A stretch of 64,000 nt of DNA from Halomonas meridiana (GCF_009846525.1 NZ_CP024621.1:806001-870000), one strand, 5' to 3'; shown: positions 19,412 through 28,825, numbered from the stretch's first letter. Numbers and translations: made by a program. The notes: generated by a model from the letters alone, not told the origin.

Positions 19412-19429
19412 ATGAGCAGCGAAAGAGGT

Positions 19430-19475
19430 TTGAGCCGAATATAAAGGCTATTCGGCTCAAAAAGTGAGCCGAATA
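19430..19475. terminator. Hairpin with extra half-site between convergent genes
   Basis: A 12-bp perfect stem ttgagccgaata / tattcggctcaa (19430-19441, 19449-19460) is followed by a third copy of gagccgaata (19465-19474). Alternative pairings are possible. It lies between the NYN gene and the convergent DUF1330 gene; the T-run is poor, so efficiency is uncertain. Confidence 0.5.
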
Positions 19476-19483
19476 GCGAGGCC

Positions 19484-19780
19484 TTACGCCTCTTCGATGC
19501 CATCCACCAAGAAGACGCGGTAATCAGCACCCTGGAAGCGGTGCTTGCGGGCTTCTTGGTAGGCGGGGCTTTGGTACCAGGCGCGGGCGGCGGCCATGTC
19601 GGGGAAGCGTAGAATCACGGCACCCTCCATCGCGCTGCCTTCCAGCACTTCAAAATCGCCGTAAAACGCCAGCGGCTGCGGGTCGTGGCCTTCACGGGCG
19701 GCTTTGGCTTTTTCGCTGTAGCGCTGCATTTCTTCGCTGTCGTGGGTGTGTTCACGGGTCAGAACGATATAAGCGGGCAT
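19484..19780 (-). CDS. DUF1330 domain protein (EthD/dimeric alpha-beta barrel type)
   Basis: 98 aa, full length for DUF1330. AYIVLTREHTHDSEEMQRYS at the start, the central FYGDFEVLEG and VILRFPDMAAARAWYQSPAYQEA motifs and the final YRVFLVDG are all characteristic. RBS GGAG with 6-nt spacing. Small ferredoxin-like dimer; biochemical role unknown. Confidence 0.88.
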   Translation of the reverse strand: MPAYIVLTREHTHDSEEMQRYSEKAKAAREGHDPQPLAFYGDFEVLEGSAMEGAVILRFPDMAAARAWYQSPAYQEARKHRFQGADYRVFLVDGIEEA

Positions 19781-19861
19781 TCCTTTCTCCTACGCAATAT
19801 GAAAAGTCGCTAAAGCATACCACCACCTAACGGCGCTGCCCCATGAAGCGTGGCTATGGGA

Positions 19862-20389
19862 TCAATCGATTTGGGTGGGGTTGTCGGCTTCGATCACGGC
19901 GTTAGCCTCTACCGCGCGTTCGAGCTGGCGGTGTTCCAGAGCGGCGAGGGCGATGCGGTAGCAGTCGTCGATATGGCTGTTGCCCATGTACTTCATGGCG
20001 GTAAAGCTGATGCCGCCTGCCACGGCGCTGCCGATGAGCGGCACGAACTTGGAAGCGCCCTTCGCCGCCACTCGCACGCCCATTTTACTCAGTAGCGAGA
20101 TGATCAGGTTCTGGGTGATGTATTTGCCCGCCATCTTGCTGCCGGTGTTGGAGATGGCGGTCATCACGAACAGCTTGCTGTCGGTATCTAGGCCGTCGAT
20201 TTGCTCCGGCGTCAGCCCAAACTGGCTGTTAATTTTGGGGATGATGCGCATCAAAATGGCGACGTCGGAGCCGATATCCAGCCCCGGCACCGGGATGATG
20301 GCGGTACCCGCAGACAGGCCAGCGCTTTTGGTCACCATCGCTTGGCACGCCTTTTTGATGGCGTCGAGTTCTTCCTTCGTTTCAATCAT
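19862..20389 (-). CDS. DUF697-like membrane-associated protein
   Basis: 175 aa. The segment AGTAIIPVPGLDIGSDVAILMRIIPKI followed by an amphipathic region and GASKFVPLIGSAVAGGISF resembles the DUF697 membrane module that in other proteins is attached to GTPases. No GTPase domain is present here. A conserved-looking tail (YMGNSHIDDCYRIALAAL) follows. The family call is by pattern and moderately secure; function is unknown. Confidence 0.65.
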   Translation of the reverse strand: MIETKEELDAIKKACQAMVTKSAGLSAGTAIIPVPGLDIGSDVAILMRIIPKINSQFGLTPEQIDGLDTDSKLFVMTAISNTGSKMAGKYITQNLIISLLSKMGVRVAAKGASKFVPLIGSAVAGGISFTAMKYMGNSHIDDCYRIALAALEHRQLERAVEANAVIEADNPTQID

Positions 20390-20487
20390 GTACCGCTCCT
20401 GGTTGACGATGGGCTTTCATCACCCTAGCCGAGGCGTGGCCGAAAGGCGAGCCATAACGCTGCCCCGGTAGGGTGGGCGGTGCCATG

Positions 20488-20512
20488 AAAAAGGGCGGCT
20501 ATCCGCCGCCCT
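20488..20512 (-). terminator. Rho-independent terminator of the chemoreceptor gene
   Basis: On the minus strand a 7-bp stem gggcggc / gccgccc with a 5-nt loop is followed by five Ts, 30 bp after the receptor stop codon. Confidence 0.7.
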
Positions 20513-20542
20513 GAAGGGAGTCTCGAACCCGCGTGGGCGGTG

Positions 20543-22219
20543 TTAGAACGTTTGCCAATCCAGCTCGAACGCCTCGGCTTCCCGCTTCGTGTTTCGTGCA
20601 GGCGTGGAGGCCGATAGGTAGTTGGCCGGTGGGGCAAGCGGCGCTTGGCGGGCGGGTGCGTAAGCGGCCACGGTGAACTGGGCGGTGATCTCGGCGAGCT
20701 GTTTGGCTTGCTCTTCCAGCGAGGCGGCGGCGGTGCTGGACTCCTCCACCAGCGCGGCGTTCTGCTGAGTGACGGAGTCAATTTGCGAGATGGCGATATT
20801 CACCTGATCGATTCCTCGGCTCTGCTCTTCCGAGGCTTGGGTGATTTCGGCCATCAGTGCGGATACCTTGCTGACGTTATCGGCCAGTTCGCGAATGGTC
20901 GTGCCGCTTTTCTGCGCTTGGCCTGAACACTCCACGGTTTTGGAACGGCTGATTTCCAGCATCGAGCGGATTTGGCTCGCCGACTGGGAGCTGCGGCTGG
21001 CGAGCTGGCGCACTTCGTTGGCCACGACGGCGAAGCCTCGGCCCTGCTCACCCGCTCGCGCCGCTTCGACCGAGGCGTTGAGTGCCAGCAAGTTGGTTTG
21101 GAAGGCAATGCCGTCAATGATGCCGACGATCTCACCCATTTTCGTGGCGTTCTCTTCCAGCTCGCGCATCATCGCCAGCATCTGCTCACTCTCCTCGGCG
21201 GAGGTGTGGGCGGTTTTGGCCGCGCTTGAGGTGATCTTGTTGGCCTCGGCGGCGTTGTCGGCGTTCATTTTGACCGTGGCGGTCAGCTCATCCAGGCTGG
21301 CAGCGGTTTCTTGCAGGGCGGAAGCCTGCTCTTCCGTACGCGATGATAAATCCTGCGTGCCGATGGAAATTTCATTCGTGCCGGTAAATAAGTTGTCGCT
21401 GTTTAATTTTAAACTTTGCACGATACTGGTGAGTTGCGACTGCATCTCATGTAACCCGGACAGCAGCACGCCGATTTCGTTACGGCCTAAACGCTGAATG
21501 TCTTGTGTTAAGTCGCCACTGGCAATCGCTGTTAAATGTGTGACGGTATGATTGATGGGGTTAATGATGGCTTTCACGATGACGAGACGAGCCAATACCA
21601 CCATGAGTAAAGCAAAGCTCATGATAAATAGGGTGGCCAATAACGTGAGTTGGCTGTTCTTTTTATCTTCGGTCAATATGTCTTTCGTTCTGGCTTCCGT
21701 TAATTGCACGAAGTTACGCACCGTGCCTTGAAACTCTCTTCTTAATTCTATGACCGGTAGCCAAGCGTCTTGTGCAGCTCCTAGAGTGGCCGCTTGAAGT
21801 ACGCGGTTGAGTGTGTCGGTATAACGTTGATAGATCTGATTGATCTCGGCGGCAAGCGCTTCCCGCTCGCTCTCGGGCGGTGAGGCGATGGTATTGAACT
21901 CGACTATGCGCTGCTCGGCGGAGGATAAATACGTCTCTGCTTCTAGCTTCCAGCGGTTCAATTCACTCGTTGTTTCATTCTCTTGCCATGCTTTGAGGTA
22001 TTCCCGAGTGCTGGCATTGGCTTGGGTCAGGTTCGCTTCGGAGCGGTTGATGGCGTTCATCTGACGCACTCCCACGTCTGCGATTTCATGCAGGGAGCGG
22101 GTGCCATTTTTATTGATGACGATGCTCAACGCAGAGAGCAGCAGCATGAATAACACCAGCGTGCCCATGGCGATAGTCAGCGTTTTTTTGATCGAAAGAT
22201 TATGGATGAGACGGCTCAT
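20543..22219 (-). CDS. Methyl-accepting chemotaxis protein
   Basis: 558-aa class I chemoreceptor: first membrane helix ~10-32, a periplasmic four-helix-type ligand domain (~35-185), second helix ~188-210, HAMP domain, then the cytoplasmic signalling coiled coil. The hairpin tip is [20 protein letters not shown] and the methylation helices are Gln/Glu-rich. The last five residues are DWQTF, matching the xWxxF pentapeptide that tethers CheR and CheB in receptors such as Tar and Tsr (NWETF). Ligand cannot be inferred. No che genes are in the window. Confidence 0.95.
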   Translation of the reverse strand: MSRLIHNLSIKKTLTIAMGTLVLFMLLLSALSIVINKNGTRSLHEIADVGVRQMNAINRSEANLTQANASTREYLKAWQENETTSELNRWKLEAETYLSSAEQRIVEFNTIASPPESEREALAAEINQIYQRYTDTLNRVLQAATLGAAQDAWLPVIELRREFQGTVRNFVQLTEARTKDILTEDKKNSQLTLLATLFIMSFALLMVVLARLVIVKAIINPINHTVTHLTAIASGDLTQDIQRLGRNEIGVLLSGLHEMQSQLTSIVQSLKLNSDNLFTGTNEISIGTQDLSSRTEEQASALQETAASLDELTATVKMNADNAAEANKITSSAAKTAHTSAEESEQMLAMMRELEENATKMGEIVGIIDGIAFQTNLLALNASVEAARAGEQGRGFAVVANEVRQLASRSSQSASQIRSMLEISRSKTVECSGQAQKSGTTIRELADNVSKVSALMAEITQASEEQSRGIDQVNIAISQIDSVTQQNAALVEESSTAAASLEEQAKQLAEITAQFTVAAYAPARQAPLAPPANYLSASTPARNTKREAEAFELDWQTF

Positions 22220-22671
22220 GTGGCGTATTCCCTTAGCTTTTCATGTGGTCTTGAGAGGAAGTAAGCGTTTTTATTGTTAATGACGGGGCGATTGTAATAA
22301 CGAAAGCAGAGCGTGTGTGGGTTGGATTGTGAAACAATGTCAACACCACGATAAAAAGCTGATATGGATCAATTTTCAGATAGACGTGAAAGCGCTATGG
22401 ATATGTCTTTTAATATTTTTAATAGTTGTTAAATTTATTGTTTGATGTGTGTCGATGTGTATTGAAGGTTGAATGATAGCGACTTTATTTATACGCGTTT
22501 ACTAATAAGTAAGTATAACTACTGAGAGCGACTCATAACGAGGTGAAAAGAGGAGTGCGTGTGAATCGCTCGTTAAAGCGAGGCGGGCTGAGTAAGTGGA
22601 GACGAGAAAGAGGGCCGCACGTGGCGACATGAACAGCGGGCGACTCAGGGTTTTTGGGTAGCCCGCTGGCG
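22220..22671. other. Intergenic region upstream of chemoreceptor, downstream of merR
   Basis: 452 bp without a gene. The part 22330-22530 is notably AT-rich and should hold the chemoreceptor promoter, which I could not assign with confidence. Near the merR stop there is an inverted repeat cagcgggc (22634-22641) / gcccgctg (22661-22668) without a T-run after it. Confidence 0.4.
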
Positions 22672-23121
22672 TTAGCGCTCAGCGGCGGCGTCACGGCAAC
22701 CATGCTCATGGCAGGTGGGGTGGTGCTCGTAGAGCGTTTGGATGATTTGGCAATCGGCGGCCTTGCCGCCTCGGCACTGGTGAACCACGTGGCGCAGCTC
22801 GTCCGCGAGCGCTTGCAGTTTGGCAATACGCGCTTCCAGATGGGTTAAATGGCGGCTGGCGATATCATCGGCGGCGCTGCAGTCGGTGTCAGGGTGGTCA
22901 GACAGCGTCAACAGCTCCTGAATGCTGTGTAGGTCTAACCCTAGGTGGCGGCCATGGCGTATAAAGCTGATGCGCTCGACGGCCGCCTGATCGTAGTAAC
23001 GATAGCCCTGCTCACCGCGTGACGGGGGCGGCAGCAAGCCAAGCTTCTCATAGTGGCGGATGCTCTCCGGTGAACAGCCGGTGCGGGTAGCCACTTCTCC
23101 AATGCGATAGGCGTGTGTCAT
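22672..23121 (-). CDS. MerR family heavy-metal-responsive regulator (Zn/Cd/Pb type)
   Basis: 149 aa. Winged-helix MerR DNA-binding domain (RIGEVATRTGCSPESIRHYEKLGLL, GYRYYD), dimerisation coiled coil, and a C-terminal metal-binding region. Cys81, Cys116 and Cys124 fall close to Cys79, Cys114/115 and Cys124 of ZntR/CadR/PbrR-type sensors. The tail adds His133, His134, Cys137, His138, His140 and Cys142. By family this is a metal-activated repressor/activator that untwists a long-spacer promoter, and such a promoter lies directly upstream. Divergent from the permease it presumably controls. Which metal it senses is uncertain. Confidence 0.88.
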   Translation of the reverse strand: MTHAYRIGEVATRTGCSPESIRHYEKLGLLPPPSRGEQGYRYYDQAAVERISFIRHGRHLGLDLHSIQELLTLSDHPDTDCSAADDIASRHLTHLEARIAKLQALADELRHVVHQCRGGKAADCQIIQTLYEHHPTCHEHGCRDAAAER

Positions 23122-23125
23122 CGGC

Positions 23126-23156
23126 TTGACCCTGTAACGATTACAGGGTTTAGGCT
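23126..23156 (+). promoter_or_regulatory. MerR-type promoter/operator of the metal permease
   Basis: -35 TTGACC (23126-23131) and -10 TAGGCT (23151-23156) are separated by 19 bp. The spacer holds the perfect inverted repeat ACCCTGTAA-N3-TTACAGGGT (23129-23149). Overlong spacer plus a centred palindrome is diagnostic of MerR-family activation. Confidence 0.9.
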
Positions 23157-23192
23157 AATCCTTATTCCCACCGTGGACAAGCAGGTGACGAG

Positions 23193-24215
23193 ATGACGCT
23201 GATAACCGAGCTGCTACACATTGCTTTGACGGCAGCCCCCTGGTTGTTGCTGGGGCTGGTGATTGCCGGGCTGATCAAAGCCTGGCTACCCGAAACATTG
23301 CTGCAGCGCTGGATGGGTGGGCGTGGCCTGGGCAGCATTGTGCGGGCGGCGGTGATCGGGATGCCGCTGCCGCTGTGCTCCTGCGGGGCGATTCCCACCG
23401 CCATTGCCCTGCACCGGGGCGGTGCGGGGCGCGGGCCGACCACGACGTTTTTGATCAGCACCCCAGGCGTGGGCGTGGATTCGATTCTGCTCACCAGCGT
23501 GCTGCTTGGGCCGCTCATGGCGGTGGTGCGTGTTGTTGGGGCGCTGGTGACGGCCATTGTGACGGGCTTGCTAGTGGGCTTTACCCGCGACGCAGAGGCC
23601 GTTGCACCTGTCGCCAAGAGCGGTTGCTGCTCGTCGCATGGCTGCCATGATCACCACGCCGATACCGGCGAACCTAGCGGCCTCAGTGCGGGGCTACGTT
23701 ATGCGTTTAGCGATCTGCTGGACGACATCAGCGCCTGGATGTTTGCCGGGCTGCTGCTGGCGGGAGTGCTGGTCACGCTGGTACCGCCGGATACCCTGGC
23801 ACGATTTTCGGGTGGCCTGTTGGCGCTGATGTTGATGGCGGTGGTGGGCATACCGCTCTACATCTGTGCGGCCGCCGCCACGCCGGTGGCGGCAGGGCTA
23901 CTGTTAGCCGGTATCTCGCCAGGAATGGCGCTGGTGTTCCTGCTGGCGGGGCCGATTACCAGCCTCGCCACGCTGGCCATTTTGCGCCGCGAGCTGGGTA
24001 ATGCGGCGTTGGCCGTGTACCTCGCCAGCGTGTTGATCGTTACCGTGCTGGTGGGGTGGTCGTTTGATACGGCCGTCAGGATGGCCGGCTGGAACCCGGT
24101 GGAGCAGGCGAGCCAAGTACAAGAGCTGCTGCCCCACTGGTTGGAGTGGCTGGCCTTGGCGGTGCTGGCGCTGGTGGCTATCCGACCGCTGCGCCGACGT
24201 TTACTGGGCTTTTAA
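23193..24215 (+). CDS. DUF318/SO_0444-type permease, predicted heavy-metal efflux
   Basis: 340 aa, two sets of about four membrane helices. The signature MPLPLCSCGAIPTA and a second GIPLYICAAAATPVAAG mark the permease (ArsP/DUF318) family. The cytoplasmic loop between halves holds a Cys/His cluster (CCSSHGCHDHHAD, ~residues 148-160) that could bind metal. Controlled by the divergent MerR through the adjacent long-spacer promoter. Family members of the SO_0444 subgroup are called Cu/Zn efflux transporters; the regulator here suggests Zn/Cd/Pb. Transport direction is inferred. Confidence 0.82.
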   Translation: MTLITELLHIALTAAPWLLLGLVIAGLIKAWLPETLLQRWMGGRGLGSIVRAAVIGMPLPLCSCGAIPTAIALHRGGAGRGPTTTFLISTPGVGVDSILLTSVLLGPLMAVVRVVGALVTAIVTGLLVGFTRDAEAVAPVAKSGCCSSHGCHDHHADTGEPSGLSAGLRYAFSDLLDDISAWMFAGLLLAGVLVTLVPPDTLARFSGGLLALMLMAVVGIPLYICAAAATPVAAGLLLAGISPGMALVFLLAGPITSLATLAILRRELGNAALAVYLASVLIVTVLVGWSFDTAVRMAGWNPVEQASQVQELLPHWLEWLALAVLALVAIRPLRRRLLGF

Positions 24216-24240
24216 CCGAGAGTGAGCCGCTGTTCGTGGC

Positions 24241-25731
24241 TTAGCGGGTGTCTTTGTAAATACGCCCGCCTTTCATGATCATCCGCAGATTCTGTTCAGG
24301 GTCGTGCAGAAAATCGAGGCTACGGCTAGGGTCACCATCCACCAGCAGCAGGTCGGCCCAGGCACCGGGTTCGATCTTACCGAGCGTGCCGGGGTAGGGG
24401 TTACGCGGGCCAGAAAGCGCCAGCAGCTCGCCATTGCGGCTGGTGGCCATGGCCAGCACCGTGAGCGGGTCGTAGAAGCGGGTGAGTTTGGCCAGTTGGC
24501 GCAGCTGGTTAGGCGTGTTTTGTGGGCTGAACAGAATGTCGGTGCCCCAGGCCGTGTGGATGTCGAAGCGCTGAGCGAGTTCGTAGGCGCGCACGGTGCC
24601 TTCGGCCACTTGCCGCTGGGATTCGCGACGGGCGGCGTCGGGGTACACGTTGGCGTCTTCGTCCTGCAAGAACGGCTGCAGGCTCCACCACGCCCCTTCG
24701 CCTGCCATCATGCGGGCGGTCTCTTCATCGGCGAGCTGGCCGTGTTCGATGGATTTGACGCCTGCCCGCAGCGAGCGCTGTATGCCTTTTGGGGTGTATA
24801 CATGCACCATGACGTAGGTGCCCCAGTCGTCGGCAGCCTCTACGGCGGCGCGCAGTTCGCGTTCGGTAAACTGGGTGCTGTCGAGTGGGTCGTACAGCGA
24901 GGCCACGCCGCCACCGGCCATCAGCTTGATTTGTGAGGCGCCGAGCATGAGCTGCTCACGGGTGCGTCGCAGGACTTCATCCTCCCCATCGGCAATCGCC
25001 GCGACCCCTTGGCGCTCCTGCTCGCTGAGCGGGGAATTCGAGCCCCGTGGAATCTCATGGCGCATACGGAAATCGCCGTGCCCGGAGGTTTGGGAAATCA
25101 TCGCCCCGGCGGGGAAAATACGCGGCCCATCGACGATGCCTTCGTTAATGGCGCGCTGTAGCGCAAACGACGGCCCGCCCACATCACGTACTGACGTTAC
25201 GCCGCGCATGAGCGTGCGCTTGGCTTCCTGGGCCGCCACCAGATGGATGTAGCCCACATCAGCCGTCATGGCGGTGGTTTGGGTAATCGCTGCCAGCGTG
25301 GTGTGCCAGTGGGCGTCGATGAGTCCGGGCATGAGGACGCGGCCACCGCAGTCGATCACCTGCGCCCCGTCGGCTGCGGCATCGGCGGGCAGCAACGCTT
25401 GAATGCGCCCCTCGTCGATACGTACCGACACGCCGCTCTGCACCGCACTGCCGCTGCCATCAAACAGTTGTAGGTTGGTCAGCAGCAGCGGGCCCCTGGC
25501 GTGACGCGGCTGCGCACTCACCACCGTGGGCACGTTGAGCCCGGCAAACATCGCCATGACCGCTGCCGTGCCACCCAGCATTTGGCGGCGCGTGAGGTCG
25601 GCCATCACTCGCTCGTGAAACTGCTGCAGCATAGGTGAACCACAGCAGCAGGCGCCAGGCCCATGAGAGGCGTGCCCATGAGGCAGCGGCGTGTGTAGAT
25701 ACGGGGCGTGAAACGTCTTGGCGGCGGGCAT
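24241..25731 (-). CDS. Amidohydrolase (imidazolonepropionase/prolidase-like), Tat-exported
   Basis: 496 aa. Metal-dependent amidohydrolase barrel: HxH motif in LIDAHWHTT, His in MVHVYTP and IEHGQLADE, and Asp in AWGTDILFSP. It closely follows the subgroup often annotated Xaa-Pro dipeptidase or imidazolonepropionase-like. Residues ~48-75 form a Tat signal (TRRQMLGG, hydrophobic stretch, VVSA). An extra ~42 residues precede it, rich in His with CCC (27-30); an internal start at Met43 would remove them. Substrate unknown. Convergent with the permease, unlikely to be co-regulated. Confidence 0.82.
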   Translation of the reverse strand: MPAAKTFHAPYLHTPLPHGHASHGPGACCCGSPMLQQFHERVMADLTRRQMLGGTAAVMAMFAGLNVPTVVSAQPRHARGPLLLTNLQLFDGSGSAVQSGVSVRIDEGRIQALLPADAAADGAQVIDCGGRVLMPGLIDAHWHTTLAAITQTTAMTADVGYIHLVAAQEAKRTLMRGVTSVRDVGGPSFALQRAINEGIVDGPRIFPAGAMISQTSGHGDFRMRHEIPRGSNSPLSEQERQGVAAIADGEDEVLRRTREQLMLGASQIKLMAGGGVASLYDPLDSTQFTERELRAAVEAADDWGTYVMVHVYTPKGIQRSLRAGVKSIEHGQLADEETARMMAGEGAWWSLQPFLQDEDANVYPDAARRESQRQVAEGTVRAYELAQRFDIHTAWGTDILFSPQNTPNQLRQLAKLTRFYDPLTVLAMATSRNGELLALSGPRNPYPGTLGKIEPGAWADLLLVDGDPSRSLDFLHDPEQNLRMIMKGGRIYKDTR

Positions 25732-25867
25732 CAGCGTTCTCTCATCGGCGAGGGGCGATCACGCTTAATAAACTATAGTGAGTGCCCTTAAGCAAGCTTA
25801 CGCTAGGCATGCGGTGAGTAGGAGAAGGAGGAGAGGGTAAGCGGATGGCAGGCCACCCGCTGTGGTT

Positions 25868-27172
25868 TTACGCGTCGTTGGGCGTGACGCGCCAAATGGC
25901 GTTGGTGAGATCGTCGGCAATGATCAGCGCGCCGTCGGGGTCGATGGTGACACCTACCGGGCGGCCACGGGCGCGACCATCATCGGTGAGAAAGCCCGAA
26001 ACAAAATCGATGGGGTCGCCGCTGGGCTGTCCGTCGCTGAACGGTACGAAGACCACTTTGTAGCCCACCGGGTCGGCGCGGTTCCAACTGCCGTGTTCGC
26101 CGATAAACACACCTTCAGCGAACTCATCGCCCATTTCGGGGATAGAAAAGGCGAGGCCTAGCGGTGCCACATGCGAACCCAGGCTGTAATCGGGGGCAAT
26201 CGCCGACTCTACTTTTTCAGGGTTCTGTGGGCGAACGCGGGGGTCGACATTCTGACCCCAATAGCTATACGGCCAGCCGTAAAAGCCGCCTTCCTGAACC
26301 GTCGTGAGGTAGTCGGGTACGAGGTCGGGGCCAAGCTCGTCACGCTCGTTGACGACCGTCCAAAGCTGGTCGGTGCCGGGTTGAATCGTCATCGCCGTGG
26401 GGTTGCGAAGACCCGTGGCATAGGGGCGGTGCATGCCGGTATCAGGGTCGATCTGCCAGATTTCCGCGCGATTGACCTCCGCTTCCATCCCTCGCTCGGT
26501 GATGTTGCTGTTGGAGCCAATGCCCACATACAGAAACTCCCCATCGGCACTGGCGGTCATCGCTTTGGTCCAGTGGTGGTTGATCTCGGCGGGGAGTGGG
26601 GTAACCTCCTCGGGTGGCCCGCTGGCTTGGGTTTGGCCCTCTTCGTACTCAAAACGCACCAGGGCATCTTGATTGGCGACATACAGGGCGTCATCGATCA
26701 GCGCGAGCCCGTAGGGAGCGTTGAGGTTTTCCGCAAAGGTGGTTTGCTCCTCATAGCGGCCGTCGCCATCGGCATCGCGCAACAGTGTCAGCCGGTTACC
26801 GCTCTGTACCGAGGTGGTCCCCTGGGATTTGATCAGCCCGGCAATGACATCCTTTGGCTTGAGAGAGGGGGCATTACCACCGCTGCCTTCCGCCACCAAG
26901 ATATCGCCATTGGGCAGTACCAGGGTTTGGCGGGGGATTTGTAGATCGGTGGCAATCGCGGTGATCGTGTAGCCCTCGGGCACGCTGGGCAGGGCATCGC
27001 CCCATTCGGAGGGCTCGGGCACGCTCATGTTGGGCAGCAGGCCGCGAGAAGGCTCGGGCAGCGTCGGGTTAGGCCCGTAGCGGGTGACCTCTTGGGCGCT
27101 GGCGCTACCCGCTGCCAGCAGCAAGCAGAGGGGCGCGGCGTAACAATGCAGGCGACGTAGAGCGCGCTTCAT
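25868..27172 (-). CDS. Sorbosone dehydrogenase family protein (soluble PQQ glucose dehydrogenase-like beta-propeller)
   Basis: 434 aa with a Sec signal peptide (LLLAAGSASA, cleavage ~26). The mature protein is a six-bladed propeller of the GSDH/L-sorbosone dehydrogenase family: IPRQTLVLPNGDILVAEG, GLRNPTAMTIQPG, VNERDELGPDLVPDYL, GEHGSWNRADPVGYKV and GRPVGVTIDPDGAL. Predicted periplasmic PQQ-dependent oxidation of a sugar or aldehyde; substrate unproven. Its stop-start neighbour is a DUF2231 membrane protein overlapping by 4 nt, a pairing that suggests electron transfer or anchoring. Confidence 0.85.
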   Translation of the reverse strand: MKRALRRLHCYAAPLCLLLAAGSASAQEVTRYGPNPTLPEPSRGLLPNMSVPEPSEWGDALPSVPEGYTITAIATDLQIPRQTLVLPNGDILVAEGSGGNAPSLKPKDVIAGLIKSQGTTSVQSGNRLTLLRDADGDGRYEEQTTFAENLNAPYGLALIDDALYVANQDALVRFEYEEGQTQASGPPEEVTPLPAEINHHWTKAMTASADGEFLYVGIGSNSNITERGMEAEVNRAEIWQIDPDTGMHRPYATGLRNPTAMTIQPGTDQLWTVVNERDELGPDLVPDYLTTVQEGGFYGWPYSYWGQNVDPRVRPQNPEKVESAIAPDYSLGSHVAPLGLAFSIPEMGDEFAEGVFIGEHGSWNRADPVGYKVVFVPFSDGQPSGDPIDFVSGFLTDDGRARGRPVGVTIDPDGALIIADDLTNAIWRVTPNDA

Positions 27173-27597
27173 GGCTTACCTCCGTGGCCAAAACGGGAAA
27201 ACCCTACCCAAACGGCGGTGCCTGCAAAAATGGTGACCACCAGGGAGAGCGCAAAACCAATCGGCATCATGCCCCAGGCGTCCCGCGCGTGGATAAGGGC
27301 GTTCACAAAGCCGAGTATCCACGTGAGCAGCAGGAGCGCTGGATAGATCAGTAGCATGAGGCTGCGGGGCTTGGCGCGAAAGAAGCTGATCAGTGAGCTA
27401 ATCAGCGCTAGCCCGGCAAATACTAGCCCGCCAGCGTTGAGCCAGGAGGCAAAAGTCGCCCACTGAATTTGATAGCTATTGGCGTAAGCGTAGTCGCTGA
27501 GCGTGGCGCCTAAAAAAAGCGGTAGGCACCCCACTAAAAACACCGAGTGAAAGAGGGGCAGCCCACGTTGATAGGTATGCGTATGGGTAGCTGTCAC
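27169..27597 (-). CDS. DUF2231-like small membrane protein
   Basis: 142 aa from the GTG at 27597, chosen because AAGGAG sits 6 nt upstream; the open frame continues to 27756 but that part lacks an RBS. Four hydrophobic helices (about 15-35, 48-68, 78-98, 112-132) with a conserved-looking FHSVFLVG in helix 1. This is the topology of DUF2231 proteins commonly next to sorbosone dehydrogenases. Overlaps the downstream dehydrogenase gene by 4 nt. Probably a membrane partner; no cofactor motif was identified. Confidence 0.7.
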   Translation of the reverse strand: MTATHTHTYQRGLPLFHSVFLVGCLPLFLGATLSDYAYANSYQIQWATFASWLNAGGLVFAGLALISSLISFFRAKPRSLMLLIYPALLLLTWILGFVNALIHARDAWGMMPIGFALSLVVTIFAGTAVWVGFSRFGHGGKP

Positions 27598-27752
27598 GGC
27601 ATGCTCCTTATGCTGATCTAGCGAATGGCCATGCTTGGCGAATGCGATGAAATGCGAGGCGTTCGGCCAAGCAACGACCTCCTGTGTTGCGTAACCAGTG
27701 TAGGTCAGTAGCCGAGTTTTACCCAAAGCGAAGCGAGCGGCGCTTAGCGTTC

Positions 27753-28658
27753 TCACGGGCCGTGGGCATACTGCGCGGGTAGCCGCTCGGCTAAAAAATC
27801 CATGAACAGTCGCGTACGCTGAGATAGGGTGGCTTGACGGTAGTACACCGCGTTGATCGGCTGCGTGACGAGTTCAGTGTGGTCGGGCAGCACGTCGACC
27901 AGGGTGCCGTGCTGCCGGGGCGCGCGTGTCATGAAGTCCGCCAAACACACGATCCCTTCCCCCTTCAGAGCAAGTTCCAGCAGCGTGCTGCCGCTGGAGG
28001 CGGCCAGGGTGGGCGTGATATGTAAGCGCTTACCATCCGCGCAGGTCAGCGGCCAGTGGTTCAAGTGGTCGAGCTGGCTAAAACCGAGCAGGCTATGGCG
28101 GCAAAGCTCTTCTACCTGTTGAGGCGTGCCGTGACGGGCCAGATAGGCGGGGCTGGCCAGTACTCGCAGCGCGCTGTGGCCAAGGGGACGGGCGTGAAGC
28201 GAGGAGTCCTCCAGTGTGCCAATGCGAATGGCCAAGTCGACTCGCTGCTCCAGCAAATCCACGAAGCGGTCGTGGGTATCCAGCTCTAGGGTAATGCCAG
28301 GGTAGCGGGCGCGAAATTCACCGATCACGGGCACGACCACATGCTGCATGAAGCTGGGCGCAGCGTTGACTCGCAGCCTGCCTTGAGGCTGGTCATGACG
28401 ATCGAGAAGGGCCTCTTCGGCCTCTTCCACGGCGGCGAGGATGCGTCGGCAGTGGGCGAGAAAGGTGTCCCCTTCTTCGGTCAGTTCCAAACGTCGGGTC
28501 GTGCGGCGCAGCAGCGTCGTGCCGAGCTTCTGCTCCAGGCGGTTTAGCGCGCGGCTGACGCCTGACACGGTGATACCCAACCGTTCGGCGGCAGCGGTAA
28601 TCGAGCCGCCATCCACTACCGTGACAAACGCCTGCTGCTCTTCCAGGGTGCTTTTCAT
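27753..28658 (-). CDS. LysR family transcriptional regulator
   Basis: 301 aa from ATG 28658 (the open frame upstream is not LysR-like). N-terminal HTH (AFVTVVDGGSITAAAERLGITVSGVSRALNRLE) and substrate-binding domain typical of the AaeR/DmlR-like branch. Divergent from the mdaB-like gene 167 bp away, so it probably regulates that gene. The gap contains AATC-N7-GATT (28682-28696), a possible LysR T-N11-A type site. Confidence 0.9.
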   Translation of the reverse strand: MKSTLEEQQAFVTVVDGGSITAAAERLGITVSGVSRALNRLEQKLGTTLLRRTTRRLELTEEGDTFLAHCRRILAAVEEAEEALLDRHDQPQGRLRVNAAPSFMQHVVVPVIGEFRARYPGITLELDTHDRFVDLLEQRVDLAIRIGTLEDSSLHARPLGHSALRVLASPAYLARHGTPQQVEELCRHSLLGFSQLDHLNHWPLTCADGKRLHITPTLAASSGSTLLELALKGEGIVCLADFMTRAPRQHGTLVDVLPDHTELVTQPINAVYYRQATLSQRTRLFMDFLAERLPAQYAHGP

Positions 28659-28825
28659 CGTTCGTAAGCGCCTCGATGATGAATCTATTATTGATTTTAG
28701 CGCAAAAGTCTCTTGCCGGACGTTTGGTTTTTCTCTGCGCCTTTGCGCTGCACAATACTCGCCAATCAATGCCCTGCTTACCTTGTGTTAGCGGGGTGAT
28801 CACGATACCTAGTGAGGTCGAAACA

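Noticed and set aside
24304..24936. Plus-strand frame of 210 codons inside the amidohydrolase gene
   Set aside because: Shadow of the minus-strand enzyme; no start signal.
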